From Salinispora pacifica CNR114 (GTDB lineage: Bacteria; Actinomycetota; Actinomycetes; Mycobacteriales; Micromonosporaceae), in contig NZ_AZWO01000004.1 in assembly GCF_000514775.1 (NCBI RefSeq), positions 10,089 to 74,088 on the forward strand: a stretch of DNA of 64,000 nt, written 5' to 3'. The position numbers and the translations under genes are program-made. The notes under the pieces are model-generated. The model searched no databases. It saw only the letters and a list, made by a program, of their open reading frames with translations, and was not told the DNA's origin. Below, in pieces: positions 1 to 9,139 of the stretch; the stretch's first letter is position 1, and every line of letters starts with the position of its first letter.

Positions 1-392
1 TCGACTACGAGCTGAAGGTCAACCTGCAGTTCTCCGAGTACCTGGAGAAGGCGGACAACCGGGAGTTCACCGGCCCGTTCCGGCTCGGCTGGGGCCCGGA
101 CTACCCGTTCATGGAGACCTACCTGACCCCGGTCTTCGGCACCGACGCCGACAGCAACGCCAGCACCTTCAGCAACGCCGATTTCGACAACCTGATGAAG
201 CAGGGTGACTCCGCCCCGAGCATTGGCGAGGCCATCCCCTTCTACCAGCAGGCCGAGGACATCCTGGCCGAGGAACTGCCGGTCATCCCGATGTTCTGGC
301 GTAAGGAGGCGGCGCTCTACAGCGAGAACGTCGACACCTTCGTCTGGAACCAGGTGTCCGGCGCCGCCTACGGTGAGATCACGCTGAAGTAG
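1..392 (+). CDS. Oligopeptide ABC transporter substrate-binding protein, C-terminal fragment
   Basis: This is the C-terminal 129 residues of a periplasmic-type substrate-binding protein; the 5' part lies outside the window. Reading starts in frame at base 3 and ends at TAG. The fragment has features typical of the SBP_bac_5 (peptide/nickel) family tail: the GWGPDYPFMETYLTPVF stretch, then FDNLMKQ, then a helix with FYQQAEDILAEELPVIPMFW. In this family the lipoprotein captures extracellular peptides and delivers them to a DppBC-type permease. No permease genes follow; two hairpins separate it from the next gene, so it is probably the last gene of its operon. Family assignment is firm, substrate unknown. 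Confidence 0.85.
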   Translation, partial: DYELKVNLQFSEYLEKADNREFTGPFRLGWGPDYPFMETYLTPVFGTDADSNASTFSNADFDNLMKQGDSAPSIGEAIPFYQQAEDILAEELPVIPMFWRKEAALYSENVDTFVWNQVSGAAYGEITLK

Positions 393-427
393 CAAGCACT
401 GAGCTTCGGCGAGCTGCTCCAACCAGT

Positions 428-462
428 GGGTCGGGGTGGGCGGCAGCCGTCCGCCCCGACCC
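428..462 (+). terminator. GC-rich hairpin after the binding-protein gene
   Basis: The arms GGGTCGGGG and CCCCGACCC pair, and the interior GGGCGG/CCGTCC extends the stem around a 3-nt loop. It starts 35 nt after the stop codon. There is no U-tract, as is common for actinobacterial terminators. Confidence 0.5.
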
Positions 463-485
463 AGTCAGGTGACAACAGCGAGGCG

Positions 486-516
486 GCCCTGGTCGGTGAT
501 TTTCACCGACCAGGGC
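486..516. terminator. Perfect 14-bp hairpin between the binding-protein and DUF817 genes
   Basis: The arms 486-499 and 503-516 are perfectly complementary around a TTT loop. It is probably the main terminator of the transporter operon. It ends only 20 nt before the likely ATG of the next gene, so it could also sit in that gene's leader. Confidence 0.7.
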
Positions 517-536
517 CGTAGCGGTAGCGATTGCGG

Positions 537-1517
537 ATGACCCCACCCCCTTCCGGCGACGATCCGACATTCACCGGTCCCGAGCGTGCCCTGGACCGTC
601 GGGTACACGCATGGCTCGAGCATGCTCCGCGTACCGGCTGGAGAGCCTGGGCGGTCGAACTCGCCGCCTTCACCGCCAAGCAGGCGTGGGCCTGCGTGTT
701 CGGCGCCGCGATGCTTACCGTGGTTGTCGCGGCCCGACTGTGGTGGCCCGACGACGTCGCGCTGGCGCGCAACGACGCGCTGACGCTCGCGGCGCTCGCG
801 ATCCAGGTGGTCATGGTCACCACGCGGCTGGAAACACTGCGGGAACTCCGGGTGGTGGTCCTGTTCCACCTCGCGGGTACCACCATGGAGATATTCAAGA
901 CCGAGGTCGGCTCGTGGGCCTACGCCGACGATGGCGTCCTCCGGCTCGGGCAGGTGCCACTCTTCTCCGGCTTCATGTACGCCGCGGTCGGCTCCTACCT
1001 GGTGCGCGTGTATCGCCTGTTCGACCTACGCTTCGACCGCTATCCACGGCAGTGGCTGACTGCCGTGGCGGCGGCGGCGATCTACGTCAACTTCTTCACC
1101 CACCACTACCTCGCTGACCTGCGCTGGCTGATCACGGCCGGGGTGGTCGTGGTCTTCGGCCGGTGCGTCATGCACTTCCGGATCTTCCGGCGCCGCCTGC
1201 GGATGCCGGTGCTCTGCGCGTTCGGGCTCGTCGCGGTCTTCATCTGGCTCGCCGAGAACATCTCCACCTGGTCGCACGCGTGGACCTACCCCAACCAGGC
1301 CGAGGGCTGGCATCCGGTGTCCGCGAGCAAACTTGGGTCGTGGTTCCTCCTAATGATCATCTCGGTGGTGTTGGTGGCGTGGGTGTATCCGCCACGACCC
1401 GTCTCCGGTCTGCCCGGCGCCGTGGGGGAACGGGGAGAGTGGGAGGCGGGAGTACCCGGCCACCCGAGCTCCCGCCCCGCCGCTCCAGAGCCGCCCAACA
1501 CGATCAAATTGGGCTGA
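537..1517 (+). CDS. DUF817 family integral membrane protein
   Basis: This 326-residue polytopic membrane protein resembles the uncharacterised DUF817 family. Hydrophobic helices alternate with short loops through residues ~40-290. The central stretch with EVGSWAY, VPLFSGFMYAAVGSY and RLFDLRF is the recognisable core, and conserved-looking Trp, His and Asn residues follow (FFTHHY, WLAENISTW). The C-terminal ~50 residues are hydrophilic and Pro/Gly-rich, and look like a lineage-specific tail. I chose the ATG at 537 over the TTG six bases upstream. No function is known to me. Its stop codon directly abuts the stop of the convergent glycerol kinase gene, with no space for a separate terminator. 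Confidence 0.75.
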   Translation: MTPPPSGDDPTFTGPERALDRRVHAWLEHAPRTGWRAWAVELAAFTAKQAWACVFGAAMLTVVVAARLWWPDDVALARNDALTLAALAIQVVMVTTRLETLRELRVVVLFHLAGTTMEIFKTEVGSWAYADDGVLRLGQVPLFSGFMYAAVGSYLVRVYRLFDLRFDRYPRQWLTAVAAAAIYVNFFTHHYLADLRWLITAGVVVVFGRCVMHFRIFRRRLRMPVLCAFGLVAVFIWLAENISTWSHAWTYPNQAEGWHPVSASKLGSWFLLMIISVVLVAWVYPPRPVSGLPGAVGERGEWEAGVPGHPSSRPAAPEPPNTIKLG

Positions 1518-3035
1518 TCAGTCGAGTTCAACCCAGTCGAACGTACGCCGCACCGCCCGCTTCCAGCGGTCATACCCGGCCTCGCGCTGCTCCGACGACC
1601 AGGTGGGCTGCCAGCGCCGGCTCTCGTTCCAGTTCTCGCGCAGTTCGTCGGTACTGCGCCAGAAGCCAACCGCCAGGCCCGCCGCGTAGGCGGCGCCGAG
1701 CGCGGTGGTCTCGGCGACCGTCGGGCGACTCACCGGGACACCGAGGATGTCGGCCTGCAGCTGCATGCACAGGTCATTCTCCGTGACGCCCCCGTCAACC
1801 TTGAGACGCCCCAGCGCTACCCCGGAGTCCTTCGCCATGGCCTCGGCGACGTCTCGGCTCTGGTAGCAGATCGACTCGAGGGTGGCGCGGGCGATGTGGG
1901 CATCGGTGTTGAACCGGGAGAGGCCGACGATCACGCCGCGGGCGTCGGAGCGCCAGTACGGGGCGAAGAGGCCGGAGAACGCGGGCACGAAGTACACGCC
2001 ACCGTTGTCGTCCACCTGGCGGGCCAGGGTCTCACTCTGCGCCGCCGAGTTAATAATCTTCAACTGGTCGCGCAACCACTGCACGGCAGACCCGGTCACG
2101 GCGATCGAGCCCTCCAGCGCGTACACCGGCGGCTGGTCGCTGAACTGGTAGCAGACCGTGGTGAGCAGGCCGGCCTGGGAGCGGACCAGCTCCGTACCGG
2201 TGTTGAGCAGCATGAAGTTGCCCGTACCGTAGGTGTTCTTGGCCTCACCCGGGGCGAAACAGACCTGGCCGACGGTGGCTGCCTGCTGGTCGCCGAGATC
2301 CCCGGTGAGCGGGACCTCGCCGGTGAACGGGCCGTGGGCGGCGGTGACACCGTAGGAATCCGGATCAGACGACGGTCGGATCCGCGGCAACATCGCCCGT
2401 GGAATGCCGAAGAAGGACAACAGTTCGTCGTCCCAGTCCAGCGTCGCCAGGTTCATCAGCATGGTGCGACTGGCGTTGGTCGGATCGGTTACGTGCACGC
2501 CGCCCGCGGTACCGCCGGTCAGATTCCACAGCAGCCAGCTGTCGGTGTTGCCGAAGATGGCCTCCCCGCGCTCGGCCGCCTCCCGTGCCCCGTCCACATT
2601 CTCCAGGATCCACTGAATCTTGCCGCCGGAGAAATATGTCGCCGGCGGCAGGCCGGCCTTACGCCGAATCACCTCACCCCTACCCGAACGTTCCAAGGCG
2701 GAGGCGATCCGGTCGGTCCGGGTGTCCTGCCACACAATGGCGTTGTGGTAGGGCCGACCGGTCCGGCGGTTCCACACCACGGTGGTCTCCCGCTGGTTGG
2801 TGATCCCGAGGGCGGCGAGGTCGGTGACGGTGAGGCGGTGCTCGTACAGCACGGTCTGGATGACCGTCTGGGTGCGCTCCCAAATCTCCACCGGGTTGTG
2901 TTCCACCCAGCCGGGCCGCGGCAGGATCTGCTGGTGTTCGAGCTGGTGGCGACCCAGGTCGTTACCAGCGTGGTCAAAAATCATGAAACGGGTGCTGGTG
3001 GTGCCCTGGTCCACGGCGGCAACGAGATCGGCCAT
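1518..3035 (-). CDS. glpK: Glycerol kinase
   Basis: This 505-residue protein phosphorylates glycerol to sn-glycerol 3-phosphate with ATP in the cytoplasm. It is full length for the FGGY kinase family. The N-terminal phosphate loop [10 protein letters not shown], the GITNQRET motif, the AIVWQDTRT substrate region and the C-terminal [12 protein letters not shown] and [12 protein letters not shown] motifs are all present. The start is the ATG preceded by AAGGAGAG; an open frame extends further upstream but lacks a ribosome site and family similarity. It is transcribed alone and divergently from the carboxypeptidase gene. No glpF or glpD is adjacent. Confidence 0.96.
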   Translation of the reverse strand: MADLVAAVDQGTTSTRFMIFDHAGNDLGRHQLEHQQILPRPGWVEHNPVEIWERTQTVIQTVLYEHRLTVTDLAALGITNQRETTVVWNRRTGRPYHNAIVWQDTRTDRIASALERSGRGEVIRRKAGLPPATYFSGGKIQWILENVDGAREAAERGEAIFGNTDSWLLWNLTGGTAGGVHVTDPTNASRTMLMNLATLDWDDELLSFFGIPRAMLPRIRPSSDPDSYGVTAAHGPFTGEVPLTGDLGDQQAATVGQVCFAPGEAKNTYGTGNFMLLNTGTELVRSQAGLLTTVCYQFSDQPPVYALEGSIAVTGSAVQWLRDQLKIINSAAQSETLARQVDDNGGVYFVPAFSGLFAPYWRSDARGVIVGLSRFNTDAHIARATLESICYQSRDVAEAMAKDSGVALGRLKVDGGVTENDLCMQLQADILGVPVSRPTVAETTALGAAYAAGLAVGFWRSTDELRENWNESRRWQPTWSSEQREAGYDRWKRAVRRTFDWVELD

Positions 3036-3100
3036 TCGGGGGCTCTCCTTCGCAGATCGTCCGGTTGGGTCGATCAGACGTGAAGCGGCTTGGGTATCGC

Positions 3101-3121
3101 AAATCGGACGACAAATCGGAC
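3101..3121. promoter_or_regulatory. Direct repeat upstream of glpK (possible operator)
   Basis: AAATCGGAC occurs twice with a 12-bp period in the space between glpK and the divergent carboxypeptidase gene, about 70 nt upstream of the glpK start. Repeats on nearly one helical turn suggest a regulator site, but no regulator is identified. Confidence 0.3.
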
Positions 3122-3303
3122 AGGCAACAGGTCTGGTTCCGGTGAAAATGATGCATAGGCGCTGCCGGAGTGGAGGAACGGCACGCCCGACATGAATGCC
3201 GAACAGGCAGGTGCCCCGGCGCACATCGCGCTCCCCGGCGTCGATACGCCGTGCTTCTCCCAACCGCCGCGGGGCCGGCCGCGCCCCCACTACCGTGCCT
3301 CAT

Positions 3304-4521
3304 GTGACTATCCGTCGAATCTCCGTGCCAGCCGTCGTCGTGGCGGTAGGCGCCATCGCCGTATCGCCCGCCGCACCGGCCACGGCCCGAAACCGGACAG
3401 CCAACACCGGAGCACAGCCGTGCCCCACTGTGGACGTTTCGACCCGGCCGGCCGGCACACCCTCGCCGCCTCCGGTCGGCCCGGCCGAAGCGGCCGTCGG
3501 CGGTGCCGCGCTGGCCACCGCCGGGCTGGCCGTGCCGGCCGGAACCCCGACAGCTCCGGCGGTCACCGCGACCTCCTGGATCGTCGCCGACCTCGGTAGC
3601 GGCCAGGTTCTGGGGGGCTGCGGCCCACACGAGCACCGCACCCCCGCAAGTGTGCAGAAGCTCCTGCTCGCCGCGGCCCTGCTGCCCCGGCTCGACCCGA
3701 CGACGGTCGTCGAGGTAACCCGCGACGACCTGCACGACCTTGACCCGGCGAGCTCGCTGATGGGGGTGGTCGCGGGCGGCCGGTACACGGTTGAGGAGCT
3801 GTGGCTGGGGCTGCTCCTGCAGTCCGGTAATGATGCGGCCAACGTACTGGCCCGACTCGGTGGTGGTGCCGCCGGCCGGCCGGGTGGGGTGAAGGTGATG
3901 AACGAGGAGGCGGCGCGGCTCCGGGCCAACCAGACCCACGCGGTGACACCGTCCGGTCTGGATGGCACCGACCAGTACACCAGCGCCTACGACCTGGCGC
4001 TGATCGCGCGGGCCGCTTTCGAACGCGAGGACTTCCGGCGGTACATCGCCACCCGTGCGGCGAACCTGCCGTCCGCGCCGGGCCGCTCCGCGCTCACCCT
4101 CACCGGCGACAACACCCTGCTGGGCAGCTATCCGGGGATGGTCGGCGGTAAGACGGGCTTCACCGACCTGGCCCGGCAGACCTACGTCGGCGTGGCCGAA
4201 CGCGACGGCCGTACGCTCGCGGTGACCCTGCTCGGTGCGGAGAACGCGCCGCTGGGCAGCCTGGGTGAGGCGACGGCGTTGCTGAACTGGGGTTTCGCTC
4301 TCGCCCCCGACGAGACGGTCGGCCACCTGGTCAACCCGGATCAGGCGAAGAAGGACGAGAACAAGGACAAGCTGGTCGCCGCTGTCGGCGACGAGGGCGG
4401 AACTGGCGCAGGACCCGGGGCGCTGGTGTCGGTCGTGATCGGCAGCGTGGCTGCCCTGGGGACCGTCCTGGTTGGCGTCTTCGCTGGATGGCGGCGGGCC
4501 AGTCGGCGCATGGCCGACTGA
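3304..4521 (+). CDS. D-alanyl-D-alanine carboxypeptidase-like protein (peptidase S11)
   Basis: This 405-residue exported penicillin-binding-type enzyme would trim terminal D-alanine from peptidoglycan pentapeptides at the cell surface. It has an N-terminal signal sequence (VPAVVVAVGAIAVSP), the active-site SxxK in SVQKLLLAA, the SxN triad in LLQSGNDAA, and the KTG box in GGKTGFT. A C-terminal hydrophobic helix (VSVVIGSVAALGTVLVGVFAGW) followed by Arg residues should anchor it in the membrane. I chose the GTG at 3304 because the signal peptide begins there. A close paralogue lies at 12569-13828. The 3' end is only 3 nt from the convergent GAP-family gene. Confidence 0.9.
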   Translation: MTIRRISVPAVVVAVGAIAVSPAAPATARNRTANTGAQPCPTVDVSTRPAGTPSPPPVGPAEAAVGGAALATAGLAVPAGTPTAPAVTATSWIVADLGSGQVLGGCGPHEHRTPASVQKLLLAAALLPRLDPTTVVEVTRDDLHDLDPASSLMGVVAGGRYTVEELWLGLLLQSGNDAANVLARLGGGAAGRPGGVKVMNEEAARLRANQTHAVTPSGLDGTDQYTSAYDLALIARAAFEREDFRRYIATRAANLPSAPGRSALTLTGDNTLLGSYPGMVGGKTGFTDLARQTYVGVAERDGRTLAVTLLGAENAPLGSLGEATALLNWGFALAPDETVGHLVNPDQAKKDENKDKLVAAVGDEGGTGAGPGALVSVVIGSVAALGTVLVGVFAGWRRASRRMAD

Positions 4522-4524
4522 CGC

Positions 4525-5247
4525 TCAGGTCACCCTCGACAGCGCCGCAAAGAGCTCCAGGTGGTTGGCGGCGTCGCGCGCGAGAAGAAAGCCGATGATG
4601 CCCACGATCCAGCCCGTGGTCTCGGCCGCGTTTCGGACCATCCACCGGTTGACCGCCGCAAGCACCGGCTGCACCAGCCCGGCCGCGACCAGGCGTGCCG
4701 CCAGCAACACGAGTGCGGGCAGCACCATGACGACGCAGTAGCCGGCGAGCACGGCGACGCTCGCGGGTAGCGTCAGCGCGGACGCGCCGAGCAGCCCGAT
4801 AGCCGCCAGGTAGGGAAGCATCGTGGTGGCTTCCAACGTCACGGCAGCCATGGCCAGCCCAACCAAAGCCGAGGTGGATTCGCGCCCGGACATGGCCCGC
4901 TCGCGCCAGCGCAGCAGGCGGCCCGGCTGGGGGGCACCCGACCCGCGCTTGCGGCCGACGACCAGGCCGAGACCGAGCAGTCCGATCCCCACCACGAGTT
5001 GCGCCACCCGGAACGGCGTAGTTTCCAGCACGGGACGCACCTCTTCGAGCAGGGCCGCCGCACCGACGAGCAACACCACGCCGAGCACGAGATAGCAGGC
5101 GGCGACCGTGGCGAGGAAGACCAGCAGCCGGCTCGGACGCAGTCGACCCGGCGCCAGCATCATCCAGATCGGGATGAGCAGCGTTCCGAAGCTGGTGCTG
5201 TCGATCAGAGCCAGGACGACGAGCGATCCGATCAGGGCCAGATCCAC
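4525..5247 (-). CDS. GAP/Sap-family polytopic membrane protein
   Basis: This 240-residue protein has about six hydrophobic helices, resembling the LysE-like GAP family, whose mycobacterial members help move glycolipids to the cell surface. The N-terminal VDLALIGSLVVLALIDSTSFGTLLIPIWMML pattern and the internal GLAMAAVTLEATTMLPYLAAIG are typical. A GTG start is preceded by a strong GGAGGGGG ribosome site, and I prefer it to the longer open frame. No lipid synthesis gene is adjacent, so the substrate is unknown. Confidence 0.7.
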   Translation of the reverse strand: MDLALIGSLVVLALIDSTSFGTLLIPIWMMLAPGRLRPSRLLVFLATVAACYLVLGVVLLVGAAALLEEVRPVLETTPFRVAQLVVGIGLLGLGLVVGRKRGSGAPQPGRLLRWRERAMSGRESTSALVGLAMAAVTLEATTMLPYLAAIGLLGASALTLPASVAVLAGYCVVMVLPALVLLAARLVAAGLVQPVLAAVNRWMVRNAAETTGWIVGIIGFLLARDAANHLELFAALSRVT

Positions 5248-5403
5248 GGTGTGCTCCCCCTCCGAGTCACGGGTGCGATGTTTGGACGACGTGGCAACAG
5301 GGCTATTCCTGGCCCACGCCCCTGGGCACGGCCCCGGTTCTATCGACCCCACCCATGTTGCACCACCGCAGGAGGAGCAAGATCGACGGCAAATCTTACT
5401 TAG

Positions 5404-6003
5404 TCACTTCATCAGCTTGTCAGCCTCAAGCCAGGTGAACTCGATCAACCGACCGTTACAGGTGAAAAGGACTCCTACTCGGGTTAGATCCGCGTCCACG
5501 TGCTCTCCCATGAGCAGGACCGACAGCTCCCCCACCTCGGGATACGTGGCAGGGATGAAAAAATTGGACCCCTGGAACGCCGATCCGCCACGCGGGTGAT
5601 CCTCCATCACTGGAATATCCACATAGCGACGTGCCGCCCTTTCCGCCAACCCTGACGACCCGAGGGAATAGCCATCACCTTGATGCGCCATCACCTGTAG
5701 GAAGCCAGAGTGAGTCACATAGACAATGAAGTCACAGTCGGTGGCCGGCCATCGAGTCCGCTGCTCGTCGGTCCATTCGGCGACCACCAGCAGCTTTTCT
5801 CCTGGCGGAAGCCCCCCGGACGGGTCCGAGCGCAGCTCAGCCCACGCCTGCTGCGCCTGGTCGGCGTTCAGCACACGAGCTGAGTAGGAACCCTCTATTC
5901 GAATGTCAATGCTGGACCAAGCACCCGCCCATCCAGCCACCGAGACGACGGAGGCGACAACCAACGTGGCGATCACTATTGTCCAGCGGCGGTAGGTACG
6001 CAT
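5404..6003 (-). CDS. Hypothetical membrane-anchored protein
   Basis: I do not recognise this 199-residue protein. It begins with a basic MRTYRRW segment followed by one hydrophobic helix (IVIATLVVASVVSVAGWAGAW), so it is probably anchored with the rest outside. The remaining domain is mixed alpha/beta with two Cys (WPATDCDF and LFTCNG) that could form a disulfide. Base composition is lower in GC than its neighbours, which may signal acquisition or weak selection. It is transcribed alone. Confidence 0.6.
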   Translation of the reverse strand: MRTYRRWTIVIATLVVASVVSVAGWAGAWSSIDIRIEGSYSARVLNADQAQQAWAELRSDPSGGLPPGEKLLVVAEWTDEQRTRWPATDCDFIVYVTHSGFLQVMAHQGDGYSLGSSGLAERAARRYVDIPVMEDHPRGGSAFQGSNFFIPATYPEVGELSVLLMGEHVDADLTRVGVLFTCNGRLIEFTWLEADKLMK

Positions 6004-6130
6004 GACGGAAATTCGCTCCCTGAAATTCCCGGGCTCGCTGGTGGGACCCTACCCGGATCTACACAGGCAGACGACCTCGGCGAACAGCTGACCGGTCGAG
6101 CGAATCATGGCCACCGATACAGCAACCCAG

Positions 6131-6751
6131 TTACTCGAAGCGAGATGGGTCCCCCGCGCCACGACGTAGCACCTCTGGCTCATCGCCCGACAGGTCAACC
6201 ACGGTCGTCGGCTCCTTGCCGCAGTCGCCGGCGTCCACCACGCCGTCGAGCACGTGGTCCAGCCGTTCCTTGATCTCCCACCCCTGGGTCAGCGGCTCCT
6301 CCTCCCCGGGCAGGATCAGGGTGCTGGAGACCAACGGCTCATCGAGCTCGGCCAGCAACGCCTGGGCGACGGCGTGATCGGGCACCCGCACTCCGACGGT
6401 GCGCTTCCGCGGATGCAGCATCCGGCGCGGCACCTCGCGGGTAGCCGGCAGAATGAAGGTGTAGCTACCCGGGATACAGGACTTGACCAACCGGAACACC
6501 GCGTTGCTGATCTGCACGAACTGCCCCAGCTGCGCGAAATCCCGACAGACCAACGTGAAGTGGTGCCGCTCGTCGAGCCGGCGAATGTCCCGGATCCGGT
6601 CCAGCCCGTGCCGATCGCCCAGCTGGCAGCCGAACGCGAAGCAGGAGTCCGTGGGGTAGGCGATCAGGCCACCGTTCCGGAGCAGCCCGACGACCTGCCG
6701 CAGGGTCCGGGGCTGCGGGTTGTCCGGGTGCACGTCGTAGTACCTCGCCAT
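6131..6751 (-). CDS. YciO/YrdC/Sua5-family protein (threonylcarbamoyl-AMP synthase-like)
   Basis: This 206-residue protein has the YrdC/Sua5 fold, which binds double-stranded RNA and, in the true TsaC enzymes, makes L-threonylcarbamoyl-AMP for the t6A tRNA modification. GGLIAYPTDSCFAFGCQLGD, the IRDIRRLDERHHFTLVCRDF segment, SYTFILPATREVPRRML and VGVRVPDH are all recognisable. The KRxR-type motif in the first block reads RDIRRLDERHHF, closer to YciO than to essential TsaC, so it may be a YciO-type paralogue rather than the tRNA enzyme itself. It is divergent from the FkbM gene with 72 bp between start codons. Confidence 0.8.
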   Translation of the reverse strand: MARYYDVHPDNPQPRTLRQVVGLLRNGGLIAYPTDSCFAFGCQLGDRHGLDRIRDIRRLDERHHFTLVCRDFAQLGQFVQISNAVFRLVKSCIPGSYTFILPATREVPRRMLHPRKRTVGVRVPDHAVAQALLAELDEPLVSSTLILPGEEEPLTQGWEIKERLDHVLDGVVDAGDCGKEPTTVVDLSGDEPEVLRRGAGDPSRFE

Positions 6752-6823
6752 GGGCCGAGCCTAGTAGCCCGCAAGTGTGCCGCCGAGGTAGCCCGGCTCC
6801 GGCCCGGCGTCTAGGGTCCGGTC

Positions 6824-7594
6824 GTGCCCGTCAACCTCGAGGTGGTCGATGCTCTCCGCGCCGACCCCGCCACCAGTTCCCTGCACCCCTCGCTCGACCT
6901 CTCGTACGGTGACCCCGGTCGAACCACCGCCATGGACCGCTTCCACACCCAGTTCGTCCGCCCCGACGACCTCGTCTTCGACATCGGGGCCCACGTGGGC
7001 GACCGCACCGCCAGCTTCCGCCGGCTCGGTGCCCGGGTGATCGCCGTCGAGCCGCAACCACTCTGCGTCCGAAGCATCCGAGCCCTCTACGACGACGATG
7101 ATCAGGTGACGGTGGTGGAGGCGGCGTGCGGCACGGCGACCGGCCTCCTGGAGCTCCACATCAATTCGGCCAACCCCACCGTCTCCACCGTGTCGCCGCA
7201 CTTCGTCCAGGCCGCCGACGGCGCCGAGAACTGGCAGGGGCAGGTCTGGGACGCACGGCTGGCCGTCCCGGCCACCACCCTCGACATCCTCATCGCCGAG
7301 CACGGCCTCCCCGCCTTCATCAAGATCGATGTTGAGGGCTTCGAGGATGCCGTCCTCGCCGGATTGAGCCACCCGCTGCCGGCGTTGTCGTTCGAGTTCA
7401 CCACGGTCGCGCGGGCGGTGGCCCAACGAGCGCTCGACCGCGCCGTCGCGCTCGGCTTCACCCGCTTCAACCTGGCCCTCGGGGACGCGATGGCGCTGGC
7501 CGAGCCGGCCTGGTTGACCGCCCCCGCGCTGGGTGCGCTCCTCGACTCCCTGCCGCACTCCGCCAACTCCGGTGATGTCTACTGTCGTAGGTAG
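6824..7594 (+). CDS. FkbM family SAM-dependent methyltransferase
   Basis: This 256-residue protein is a small-molecule methyltransferase of the FkbM type, which O-methylates sugars, polyketides or related acceptors. The SAM-binding motif I reads VFDIGAHVGD, followed by the acidic strand end VIAVEPQP, and the family-typical FIKIDVEGFE motif lies near residue 165. The start is a GTG. The gene is isolated between a YciO-like gene and a nicotinate salvage gene, more than 6 kb from the biosynthetic loci, so its acceptor cannot be inferred. Confidence 0.85.
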   Translation: MPVNLEVVDALRADPATSSLHPSLDLSYGDPGRTTAMDRFHTQFVRPDDLVFDIGAHVGDRTASFRRLGARVIAVEPQPLCVRSIRALYDDDDQVTVVEAACGTATGLLELHINSANPTVSTVSPHFVQAADGAENWQGQVWDARLAVPATTLDILIAEHGLPAFIKIDVEGFEDAVLAGLSHPLPALSFEFTTVARAVAQRALDRAVALGFTRFNLALGDAMALAEPAWLTAPALGALLDSLPHSANSGDVYCRR

Positions 7595-7657
7595 GCCACT
7601 ATCGACCGGTGCTACCAGCGATACGCCAACAGCCCGGGGGCAGACTGGCGCGGGACG

Positions 7658-9010
7658 CTAACCCGACTGCCTGCCCGTGCGACCCGAGCGGGCCGCCGCT
7701 GCCACCCGCTCGTGCAGGCCGGCGAGCTCCGGGCTGACCGTTACGGCGGGCGGAACCGGCTTGATCAGCCGTCGGGCTGGCTCGGGCAGCCATGCCAGGT
7801 CCGCCTCGAATCGGTCCCGCGCGGTCCGTACCGCCTCGGCCGCAGCCGCGGTGTCGAGCCGCCGTCCGGCGCGCATGACCGGCACGAGCAGCGACTCCCA
7901 GCCGGGCGGCGACGCTTCGGTGTGCAGCGCGAGGAGATCGCCGTCGGTGCCGGTGGGGTCCCGGAAGACCTGCTTCGCGCCCGGCAGGGTGACTTTGCCC
8001 GACGACAGCTTCACCACCGGTCGGTCGCCGTAGCTGACCAGCTTGTACGCGCTGTCCAGGGACGGCGCGTCCGCGGAGACCCCCATCCGGGTGCCGACGC
8101 CGTACCCGTCGATCGGGGTGCCGGCGGCGACCAGGCCCGCGATGACCTCCTCGTCCAGGCCCCCACTGGCCATGATCTTAATCTCGGTCAGGCCCGCCGT
8201 GTCGAGGATCTCACGGGCCTGCCGGGCCAACGGGGCCAGGTCCCCGGAATCCAGCCGGATGCCCGCCGGGCCGTTCCATCCCAGCTCGGTGAGGACGTCA
8301 ACAGCGGCCCGCACGCCGGCGGGGGTGTCGTAGGTGTCCACCAGGAAGATCGGATCGACCGGGAAGTCGCTCGCGAAGGCTCGGAAGGCGGCCCGCTCGT
8401 TCGGGAACGCCTCCACGTACGAGTGGGCCATCGTGCCGGAGGGGCGCAGCCCGTACCGATGGGCTGCCTCCACGTGACTGGTCGCGGCGAACCCGACGAT
8501 CGCGGACGCCCGGGCCACGCCGGCACCCGCCGCCAGCCCATGGGTACGGCGGAAGGAGAAGTCGACCAGTTCCGCGCCACCTGCGGCGAGCCGACACCGG
8601 GCCGCCTTGCTGGCGATCGTGGTCTGGAAGGTGATCAGGTTCAGCAGACCGGTCTCGACCAGCTGCGCCTCGGCGAGCGGTGCCGTGACCTCGAGCAGCG
8701 GCTCGTCGGCGAAGACGATCCGCCCCTCCGGCACCGCCCGCACGTCTCCGGTGAACCGGAGCGGGGCCAGCGCCGCCACGGTCGACTCGTCGAACCCCTG
8801 GACGTCCCGCAGGTACGCCAGCTCGTCGTCGGCGAACGAGAAGGTCTCCAGAAACGTCAATGCGTCGTCCAGCCCGGCGGCCACCAGGAAGCCGCGGTGG
8901 TCCGGCAACCGGCGGGAGAAGAGGCTGAAGGTGGCGGGTGCGGTCAGGTCGTGGCGCAGGTAGCTGGCGGCCATTCGAAGCTCATAGAGGTCGGTACGGA
9001 GACCGGTCAT
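7658..9010 (-). CDS. pncB: Nicotinate phosphoribosyltransferase
   Basis: This 450-residue enzyme joins nicotinate to PRPP to make nicotinate mononucleotide in the Preiss-Handler NAD salvage route. The N-terminal TDLYELRMAASYL, the catalytic-region RRTHG and SGTMAHSYVEAF motifs, the LDSGDLAPLARQ phosphate-binding region and GYGVGTRM are present. Length suits the bacterial family. The start is ATG. It lies upstream of nothing else on its strand except pdxY, from which a strong hairpin separates it. Confidence 0.93.
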   Translation of the reverse strand: MTGLRTDLYELRMAASYLRHDLTAPATFSLFSRRLPDHRGFLVAAGLDDALTFLETFSFADDELAYLRDVQGFDESTVAALAPLRFTGDVRAVPEGRIVFADEPLLEVTAPLAEAQLVETGLLNLITFQTTIASKAARCRLAAGGAELVDFSFRRTHGLAAGAGVARASAIVGFAATSHVEAAHRYGLRPSGTMAHSYVEAFPNERAAFRAFASDFPVDPIFLVDTYDTPAGVRAAVDVLTELGWNGPAGIRLDSGDLAPLARQAREILDTAGLTEIKIMASGGLDEEVIAGLVAAGTPIDGYGVGTRMGVSADAPSLDSAYKLVSYGDRPVVKLSSGKVTLPGAKQVFRDPTGTDGDLLALHTEASPPGWESLLVPVMRAGRRLDTAAAAEAVRTARDRFEADLAWLPEPARRLIKPVPPAVTVSPELAGLHERVAAAARSGRTGRQSG

Positions 9011-9026
9011 GTCGCCTCCTCCACGG

Positions 9027-9062
9027 GTGTCCGGACCGTCCGGCGTTGGGCGGTCCGGACAC
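9027..9062. terminator. Hairpin between pdxY and pncB
   Basis: The 12-bp arms GTGTCCGGACCG and CGGTCCGGACAC are perfect complements around a 12-nt loop that itself can add two pairs. It lies about 80 nt downstream of pdxY and just ahead of the pncB start, so it probably ends the pdxY transcript. Confidence 0.65.
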
Positions 9063-9139
9063 CACCAACTCTGGTCGAAGGAGGGTCGGTGGGTGCCGGG
9101 AACGGAACATGCACCGCCAACGTGTCGAGCAGCTCCGGA

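Noticed and set aside
1896..3083. Long plus-strand open frame opposite glpK
   Set aside because: It is an antisense shadow of the conserved glycerol kinase gene.
3035..3290. N-terminal extension of glycerol kinase by 85 residues
   Set aside because: The conserved start follows a good ribosome site at 3035 and the extension has no family similarity.
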